The notes beneath the pieces were generated by a model, which saw only the letters and a program-made list of their open reading frames with translations, did not search any database and had not been told where the DNA came from. Below, in pieces: positions 6,702-11,665 of a stretch of 11,665 nucleotides of DNA (the first letter of the stretch is position 1; each line of letters begins with the position of its first letter). Made by a program: the position numbers and the translations under genes. The stretch is from Bacillota bacterium (lineage in GTDB: Bacteria; Bacillota; Clostridia; Acetivibrionales; DSM-1351): the NCBI GenBank assembly GCA_023412635.1, contig JAEYNI010000020.1, forward strand, positions 1-11,665. Direction: 5' to 3'.

Positions 6702-6774
6702 TTGTAAAATATTATCCATAATTCAGACTCTTTAAGTATTATTAAGATATTTATTCTATTTGTAGTTCATTAAT

Positions 6775-7362
6775 CTATTTTAATAGTGCGTTAATTTCAT
6801 CTTTTGTAATATGTACAGATTTTATTCCCATACTGGTTAACTTAACATTATCAAAAATAACCATTCTGGAAATTTCAAGTTTCTCTTCCTCGTCAAGATC
6901 AACAAATGCTTGCAGGTTGTCCATCAAAGTTTCCACTGGTAGATAATATCGTATTCCAAATTGAGGCAATATTTTCTTAAATGCTTCATCACACCATATT
7001 TCATGGGGAATTAATGCATAGATTTCGAAACCATGGACGTTTCTTCCTTCCAACGAAAATGACAGAATCCTCCGCTTTTCGTTCTCAATTATCTTTTTTC
7101 TTATAAATTGTATTCCAAGATTCTGAAGCTTTTCGGTAAACAATTCAGCCAAACTCTCTCTATCATTAACCTCCAAAGAGAGTAAGGAGCTGTTCAACTC
7201 AAGGTACAGAAATGTTTTTGCCTTAAGTGTTGAAATAATTTGATAACTTATTTCAGCGTTCTCAATTTTTCTACCGGAATATGCGAGAGAAAAACTTAAA
7301 AAATCTGAATTCTTTTTGTTTGATATATCTGTAAGTTTAACTTTTATATTCTTATCTATCAG
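6775..7362 (-). CDS. Hypothetical protein, apparent CTG start codon
   Basis: I do not recognise this 195-residue protein. The frame is open without ATG, GTG or TTG near its ribosome binding site. The strong AAAGGAGG (7375-7368) is followed after 5 nt by CTG (7362-7360), in frame with the coding region, and an in-frame stop lies further upstream. The first conventional start is a TTG at 7197 with no ribosome binding site, and the 55 codons before it read as ordinary protein (e.g. NAEISYQIISTLKAKTFLYL). The protein is soluble, charged and mixed alpha/beta in look, with no signal peptide or membrane span; an acidic helix DLDEEEKLEIS lies near the C-terminus. A strong promoter sits just upstream (7402-7430). 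The gene lies between pgi and folC on the same strand. Function is unknown. Confidence 0.75.
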   Translation of the reverse strand: MIDKNIKVKLTDISNKKNSDFLSFSLAYSGRKIENAEISYQIISTLKAKTFLYLELNSSLLSLEVNDRESLAELFTEKLQNLGIQFIRKKIIENEKRRILSFSLEGRNVHGFEIYALIPHEIWCDEAFKKILPQFGIRYYLPVETLMDNLQAFVDLDEEEKLEISRMVIFDNVKLTSMGIKSVHITKDEINALLK

Positions 7363-7401
7363 TTTTGCCTCCTTTATCTGCTGTAATGTACGACTGATTC
7401 C

Positions 7402-7430
7402 ATTATATACTTACTATAATTACTTGTGAA
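7402..7430 (-). promoter_or_regulatory. Strong sigma-A promoter for the CTG-start gene
   Basis: TTCACA (7430-7425) and a perfect TATAAT (7407-7402) are spaced by 17 nt on the minus strand. Transcription would start near 7395, giving a leader of about 33 nt that contains AAAGGAGG just ahead of the CTG codon at 7362. No other start codon follows that ribosome binding site closely. Confidence 0.75.
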
Positions 7431-7498
7431 TAGTATGGACTTTATTATTGGTAGTTATTGAGGTGTAAAGTGAATTTCGGATATATGCTCTATATATT

Positions 7499-7538
7499 AA
7501 AAAGCCGATCAAAGGAAATTCTCTTCTTTGATCGGCTT
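7499..7538 (-). terminator. Rho-independent terminator after pgi
   Basis: AAGCCGATCAAAG (7502-7514) pairs perfectly with CTTTGATCGGCTT (7526-7538) around an 11-nt loop. On the minus strand the stem runs into a T tract (7503-7499). It lies about 135 nt after the pgi stop and separates pgi from the promoter of the next gene. Confidence 0.88.
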
Positions 7539-7620
7539 AAAACTCATTAACTTTTTAATCCCCACTCACGCGCATGGTGCATACACACATAGTTATGAAA
7601 AGACATGTAATGGCTTTTCT

Positions 7621-7665
7621 AGCGCGAAATATAAAGATGTAAGCGCAGAACTTATGTTTCGCGCT
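7621..7665. repeat. GC-rich hairpin in the pgi 3' untranslated region
   Basis: AGCGCGAAA (7621-7629) and TTTCGCGCT (7657-7665) are perfect inverse complements, and the stem extends inward with ATAA/TTAT after one T-G position (a wobble pair in plus-strand RNA, an A-C mismatch in minus-strand RNA). It begins 8 nt after the pgi stop codon. No T run follows on the minus strand, so it is not the terminator. It may protect the pgi transcript end or be a protein site. Confidence 0.5.
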
Positions 7666-7672
7666 TTTCAAG

Positions 7673-9025
7673 CTATATACCAAGTCTTGACTCAAGCTCT
7701 TTTTTCTGTTCCTCAAAACCCGGTTTACCCAACAATGCGAACATATTTTTCTTATACGCTTCAACTCCCGGTTGATCAAAGGGATTAACACCCAAAAGAT
7801 ATCCGCTGATGCCGCAGGCTTTTTCGAAGAAATATACCAGATTTCCGAAATAGTATTCATTTAATTCAGGTACGTTAATAACAAAATTGGGAACTCCCCC
7901 GTCTGTGTGAGCCAGCAAGGTTCCTTCAAATGCCTTGTTGTTAACAAAGTCCATATCCTTGCCTGCCAGGAAGTTCAAGCCGTCAATATTGTCCTTGTCT
8001 TCCTTGATTGTAATGTTCTTCTTAGCCTTTCCAACGTGAATTACCGTTTCAAAAAGGTTTCTCAGACCGTCCTGAATATACTGGCCCATTGAGTGTAAAT
8101 CAGTTGTAAAGTCAACACCTGCTGGGAAAATACCCTTCTGGTCCTTTCCTTCACTTTCTCCGTAAAGCTGCTTCCACCACTCGGTAAAGAAGTGAAGAGA
8201 AGGTTCATAGTTAACCATTATTTCTATGGTTTTGTTTTTATTATACAAAGCATTTCTTGCTGCAGCATATCTATAGCAGTCATTATTTTGGAAGTCTACA
8301 TTGCTGTAAAGCTTGCAGGCATCCGCGGCGCCCTGCATTATTTTATCTATATCAGCTCCGCATACAGCAATTGGCAAAAGACCAACTGCAGTTAAAACTG
8401 AAAATCTTCCTCCCACATCATCAGGTATAACAAATGATTCATAACCTTCTTCGTCAGCAAGTTTCTTAAGAGCTCCTCTTGCTTTGTCCGTAGTAGCATA
8501 AATTCTCTTTTGAGCTTCCTGCTTTCCGTATTTATTCTCCAGATATTCCTTAAAAATTCTGAAAGCAACGGCAGGTTCCGTTGTTGTTCCTGATTTGGAA
8601 ATAACATTTACAGACACTTCCTTGCCGTCAATGAGCTCCAATAAATCGGTTACATAAGTTGAACTTATATTATTTCCTACAAAATAAATCTCCGGAGTTT
8701 TGCGCTTGCTCTTTGGAAGCATGTTGTAGAAGGAGTGTGAAAGCATTTCTATAGCAGCTCTTGCACCAAGGTAGGACCCACCTATTCCTATAACTATCAG
8801 TACATCTGAATCTGCCTTGATTTTTTCAGCTGACTTTTTAATTCTTGCAAACTCTTCCTTATCATAATTTATAGGAAGATCTACCCAGCCTAAAAAGTCA
8901 TTGCCTGGGCCGGTTTTGTTATGAAGCATTTCATGAGCCTGTTTGACATATCCTTCAAAGTAGTTAATCTCGTATTCGCTCAAAAAGCTTTCAGCCTTTG
9001 AGCTGTCAAATATTATCTTTTCCAT
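7673..9025 (-). CDS. pgi: Glucose-6-phosphate isomerase
   Basis: This cytoplasmic glycolytic enzyme interconverts glucose 6-phosphate and fructose 6-phosphate. The 450-residue protein is of the short bacterial (Bacillus/Clostridium) type. It shows the sugar-phosphate loop SKSGTTTE (143-150), the PGI signature around GGRFSVLTAVGLLP (205-218), and the second signature GVNPFDQPGVEAYK (412-425). The three catalytic residues known from Bacillus stearothermophilus PGI fall at the same positions: Glu290 (YGESEG), His311 (DLHSMGQ) and Lys425. The ATG at 9025 follows GGGAGGG with a 7-nt gap. A hairpin lies just after the stop and a rho-independent terminator at 7499-7538, so pgi appears to be transcribed alone. 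Its promoter was not confidently found. Confidence 0.97.
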   Translation of the reverse strand: MEKIIFDSSKAESFLSEYEINYFEGYVKQAHEMLHNKTGPGNDFLGWVDLPINYDKEEFARIKKSAEKIKADSDVLIVIGIGGSYLGARAAIEMLSHSFYNMLPKSKRKTPEIYFVGNNISSTYVTDLLELIDGKEVSVNVISKSGTTTEPAVAFRIFKEYLENKYGKQEAQKRIYATTDKARGALKKLADEEGYESFVIPDDVGGRFSVLTAVGLLPIAVCGADIDKIMQGAADACKLYSNVDFQNNDCYRYAAARNALYNKNKTIEIMVNYEPSLHFFTEWWKQLYGESEGKDQKGIFPAGVDFTTDLHSMGQYIQDGLRNLFETVIHVGKAKKNITIKEDKDNIDGLNFLAGKDMDFVNNKAFEGTLLAHTDGGVPNFVINVPELNEYYFGNLVYFFEKACGISGYLLGVNPFDQPGVEAYKKNMFALLGKPGFEEQKKELESRLGI

Positions 9026-9346
9026 TTAATTGCCCTCCCGTATTGTAATTCCATTATTTTTTCAATATTGATATTTATACCTTGGAAAAAATTTATCCTA
9101 AATAGTATACCAAATGAAAGTACTAATTTAAAGTTCTAATGCAATTTTATTACATTTGTAAAAGTACTTTATCATGCTTATTATTTAAATTTCTTTCAAC
9201 CTTAACCAGTATACGAAAAAATTACATGGTGTCAAAATACTCAATTGTAGCAAAATAATAGCAGGAACAATCAATAAACATTAGTTTATGATGGTTTCAA
9301 GGTAAGAGTATCCTTAATTAATATTAACGAAAAAAGGAGAATTATT
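9026..9346. other. Divergent intergenic region between pgi and the spore protein gene
   Basis: This very AT-rich 321-nt stretch must hold the promoters of pgi (minus) and the spore protein gene (plus). A possible pgi -10 box (TATACT on the minus strand near 9105-9110) has a poor -35. I found no convincing sigma-G promoter for the spore gene. Two small symmetrical sites are visible: the palindrome AAAGTACTTT near 9160, with AAAGTACT repeated near 9116, and the inverted repeat ATAAAC-atta-GTTTAT (9274-9289), about 60 nt before the spore gene. They could be operators. No further gene is supported. Confidence 0.5.
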
Positions 9347-9577
9347 ATGTCAAGACCAAAGACACCACTTGTTGAAGATAGCAGAACGGCTTTAAACAAA
9401 TTTAAGATGGAATGTGCTGCAGAAATAGGCAGAACTCAATTTACCAAAGAAAACAATGACCATTACAAAGGCGATTTGACAGCTAAACAGAATGGTTCTG
9501 AGGGCGGTCCTATCGGCGGCCAGATGACAAAAAGAATGGTTGAATTTTATGAAAACAACATAAAAAACAATCAGTAG
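9347..9577 (+). CDS. Alpha/beta-type small acid-soluble spore protein
   Basis: This small protein is of the type that coats and protects DNA in the dormant spore and is degraded by the GPR protease at germination. Its 76 residues carry the two family blocks: a first helix LNKFKMECAAEIG (16-28) and a second block KGDLTAKQNGSEGG followed by MTKRMVEFYE (41-69). The GPR-type cleavage region would be at Glu22. Here the next residue is Cys, where Ile, Leu or Phe is usual. The second block also has a short extra GG-containing segment (PIGG). AAGGAG lies 7-8 nt before the ATG. The gene is monocistronic, ends at the hairpin terminator 9617-9674, and converges on pheT. Its expression should depend on forespore sigma-G, but no clear site was seen. 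Confidence 0.88.
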   Translation: MSRPKTPLVEDSRTALNKFKMECAAEIGRTQFTKENNDHYKGDLTAKQNGSEGGPIGGQMTKRMVEFYENNIKNNQ

Positions 9578-9616
9578 ACCATTCTGCTATATTAAATGCC
9601 GGACATACTGGTTAAT

Positions 9617-9674
9617 AAAAGGTGACTGCTACATTTGGAATAAATATATTCGCTAATGCAGTAGTCACCTTTTT
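9617..9674. terminator. Bidirectional terminator between the spore protein gene and pheT
   Basis: AAAAGGTGACTGCT with ACAT (9617-9634) pairs with 9656-9674, with one G-T wobble and one A-C mismatch, around a loop of about 21 nt. T tracts follow on both strands. It lies about 40 nt past the spore gene stop and 13 nt past the pheT stop, so it probably serves both convergent genes. Confidence 0.82.
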
Positions 9675-9686
9675 GTATTCTACTAA

Positions 9687-11665
9687 TTACCGTAATGAAT
9701 AGCCCTTTGTACCCATATATTCAATAAGCTTATTGGCAAAAGCATTTATATCATCACTTGAAAGAGTTTTCTCGGTAGAACCGATTATAAATCTGAAGGT
9801 CATACTCTTCTTACCCTCAGGAAGTCCCTTACCTGTGTAAATGGTAACAAAACTAAAGCTGTTAAGCAATTCGGACTTGAAACCATCAATATCCTCCTTA
9901 ACCCTGTCATAAGTTATACTGTTGTCTACTAGGAAACTGTAGTCCAGTGTTACCTCAGGGAATTTTGAAGGCTCCTTGTACTTTATTACCTCCGAATTTA
10001 TGGCCTGAAGTACATCTCTGTTTATTTCAAGTACTGCAATATTTAATTTCTTTGCAATATTCTTTTTAATCATTGGGTGTACCACACTGATATAACCCAT
10101 TTGATTTCCATTGGAGCTGATATCTACAGACTTCATAGGATGTACCCAGTTATACTGACTCGTACATACGGCAAAATCAAGGTTTGTATTTTTTATGGTT
10201 TTAGCTATAAATGTAGTTATCCCCTTCAAATCATAGAACAGTTCATCCTCACTCTTGATTTTGCTGGCAGCCAGAATACATAAATTCTTATGCTGTTCAC
10301 ATTTGTCTTTTGGTGATGCTGCCTTAAAAACACTTCCTATTTCAAACAATAAGAAATCATCATAACCCTTTTCATTCTTTTCGGCAAACGTAAGCATTCC
10401 CGGAACCATACTGTCTCTAAGTGTATTTGCATCCTGAGCCTGTGGATTAAGAACCTTTACCTGTCCATAGGTTTCAATACCCATCCTGCTATTGAAATTA
10501 TTGTCATACCAGATATAGCTGTTAACTTCACTGGCTCCGAATCTTTCCGAAAGCAGCTCTTTAACTTTGTGGTCGGTAAGCCTTTCCTCATTGTATTGAA
10601 GCGGTTTTAAAGGTACATCCAGAGTTTGCGGCTGGATATTATCATAACCGAATATTCTGGTAATTTCTTCTATAATATCAACCTTCATGGTAACATCCTT
10701 TGTTGCTCTGAAGGTCGGAACCTTGATTTTAAAGGTATCCCCCTCCACGTCCACCTTGAATTCCAGGGATCTTAGAATATCCACCATTCTTTCCAGTGTC
10801 AGAGTGTTTCCAATATATCTGTCTATATATGGCTTTGTGATAGTAATATCAATTGGTTCAAGTTTCGTACAGTATACATCTGTTAAAGCAGATGCAAACT
10901 GAATATCAGGCTGCATATCCTTCAAAAGCTTTACAAACCTCTGTATAGCAGTAACAGTCATATTAGGGTCGATCATTTTTTCGTAACGTGCGCTTGCTTC
11001 GGTACGAAGACCTATCTTTGTGGAGCTCTTTCTTGTAGAAGCACCTTCAAAGTTAGCAGACTCTAATAATATTGAAGTTGTATCCTCCAGCACTTCTGAG
11101 TTTTCACCGCCCATGATACCGGCGATAGCTACGGGTTTTTCCTTGTTGCAGATCAGTAATACATCTTCAGGTAGCTTCCTTTCAGTTCCGTCAAGTGTTT
11201 TAAACAGAGTCGGTTCCTTTGTTGATCTGACAACTATACCGCTCTCCACCTGTCTGCTGTCAAATGCGTGCATGGGCTGACCCATTTCAAGCATGAGGTA
11301 GTTTGTCAGGTCAACCAGCGGAGAAATGGGTCTCATTCCGCAGTAGAAGAGTCTTACTTTCATGTTCATCGGCGTTGTAAGCTGTTTTACACCGTCAAGC
11401 TTAAGTCCGGAATATCTGAAGCATTTCTCTGTGTCCTCTACTGTTATATCAAGCTTCGGTTTTTCCTGTGCAGCTGACAGGTCCTCAAGTTTCATAGGTT
11501 TCAGCTCTCTGCCGTAAATTGCGGCAATTTCGCGGGCTATTCCGTAATGTCCCCACAAATCAGGTCTGTTTGTAAGTGATTTATTATCGATTTCAATAAT
11601 AACATCGTCTATATCTATAATCGATTTGATGTCTGTTCCGGGTGCATAGTCTCCATCAAGTATTA
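9687..11665 (-). CDS. pheT: Phenylalanyl-tRNA synthetase beta subunit (5' end missing)
   Basis: PheT is the large subunit of the alpha2-beta2 enzyme that charges tRNA-Phe and edits mischarged Tyr. About 658 C-terminal residues are visible; the family has near 790-800, so roughly 130 N-terminal residues, including much of the EMAP-like tRNA-binding domain, lie beyond 11665. The frame is open to the edge and reads SLTNRPDLWGHYGIARE, a family hallmark. Domains in order are: B3/4 editing domain (VDLTNYLMLEMGQPMHAFD, then AIAGIMGGENSEV and GLRTEASARYEK), B5 domain ending KVDIIEEITRIFGYDNI, the catalytic-like core, and the C-terminal FDX-ACB anticodon-binding domain (KFPEVTLDYSFLVDN to GYSLR). The start is outside the window; a TTG at 11558 is an internal codon. 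pheS is expected upstream, outside the window. Confidence 0.97.
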   Translation of the reverse strand, partial: ILDGDYAPGTDIKSIIDIDDVIIEIDNKSLTNRPDLWGHYGIAREIAAIYGRELKPMKLEDLSAAQEKPKLDITVEDTEKCFRYSGLKLDGVKQLTTPMNMKVRLFYCGMRPISPLVDLTNYLMLEMGQPMHAFDSRQVESGIVVRSTKEPTLFKTLDGTERKLPEDVLLICNKEKPVAIAGIMGGENSEVLEDTTSILLESANFEGASTRKSSTKIGLRTEASARYEKMIDPNMTVTAIQRFVKLLKDMQPDIQFASALTDVYCTKLEPIDITITKPYIDRYIGNTLTLERMVDILRSLEFKVDVEGDTFKIKVPTFRATKDVTMKVDIIEEITRIFGYDNIQPQTLDVPLKPLQYNEERLTDHKVKELLSERFGASEVNSYIWYDNNFNSRMGIETYGQVKVLNPQAQDANTLRDSMVPGMLTFAEKNEKGYDDFLLFEIGSVFKAASPKDKCEQHKNLCILAASKIKSEDELFYDLKGITTFIAKTIKNTNLDFAVCTSQYNWVHPMKSVDISSNGNQMGYISVVHPMIKKNIAKKLNIAVLEINRDVLQAINSEVIKYKEPSKFPEVTLDYSFLVDNSITYDRVKEDIDGFKSELLNSFSFVTIYTGKGLPEGKKSMTFRFIIGSTEKTLSSDDINAFANKLIEYMGTKGYSLR

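Noticed and set aside
7555..7860. 101-codon minus-strand open frame overlapping the end of pgi
   Set aside because: It is in another frame of pgi and runs into the hairpin region; it has no start signal and no recognised features.

Overview
The window looks like a low-GC Firmicutes chromosome segment, most likely a motile, spore-forming member of Clostridia. The evidence is AT-rich intergenic DNA, strong GGAGG ribosome binding sites, a small acid-soluble spore protein, a motA-motB flagellar stator pair and a bacterial-type pgi. A Ruminiclostridium-like (cellulolytic clostridial) origin is my impression from protein style and is not proven here. No rRNA, tRNA, transposase or CRISPR array was seen.

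Layout from left to right. Bases 1-626 (minus) hold the N-terminal 208 codons of threonine synthase (thrC), cut by the window edge. Bases 630-1162 hold an unusual tandem array, A-B-A-B-A: three almost identical 92-nt A modules separated by two 127-130-nt B modules, all rich in inverted repeats. The array abuts thrC so closely that its last bases supply the thrC Shine-Dalgarno sequence. Bases 1258-2334 (minus) encode a patatin-like lipid hydrolase. After a divergent intergenic region, motA and motB (2579-4120, plus) form a two-gene operon ending in a bidirectional terminator that overlaps the motB stop codon.

From 4148 to 9025 the genes run on the minus strand. In transcription order they are pgi (glucose-6-phosphate isomerase, with its own terminator), a 195-aa protein of unknown function that seems to start at a CTG codon behind a strong promoter and ribosome binding site, folC (folylpolyglutamate synthase), and a membrane-anchored TPR protein 24 nt after folC. 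A 76-codon alpha/beta-type spore protein gene (9347-9577, plus) converges on pheT (phenylalanyl-tRNA synthetase beta chain, minus, 5' end outside the window), with a shared hairpin terminator between them.

Most of the window is housekeeping or conserved accessory function: amino-acid synthesis, folate polyglutamylation, sugar phosphate isomerisation, tRNA charging, motility and spore DNA protection. The part without an ordinary explanation is the structured repeat array in front of thrC. Its two B modules differ by a paired C:G to T:A change in a hairpin stem, which suggests selection on secondary structure, and each A module carries on one strand a match to the 3' end of 16S rRNA (anti-Shine-Dalgarno). 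It is the best candidate here for something undescribed, either a family of structured RNAs or a structured mobile repeat that has become the thrC leader.
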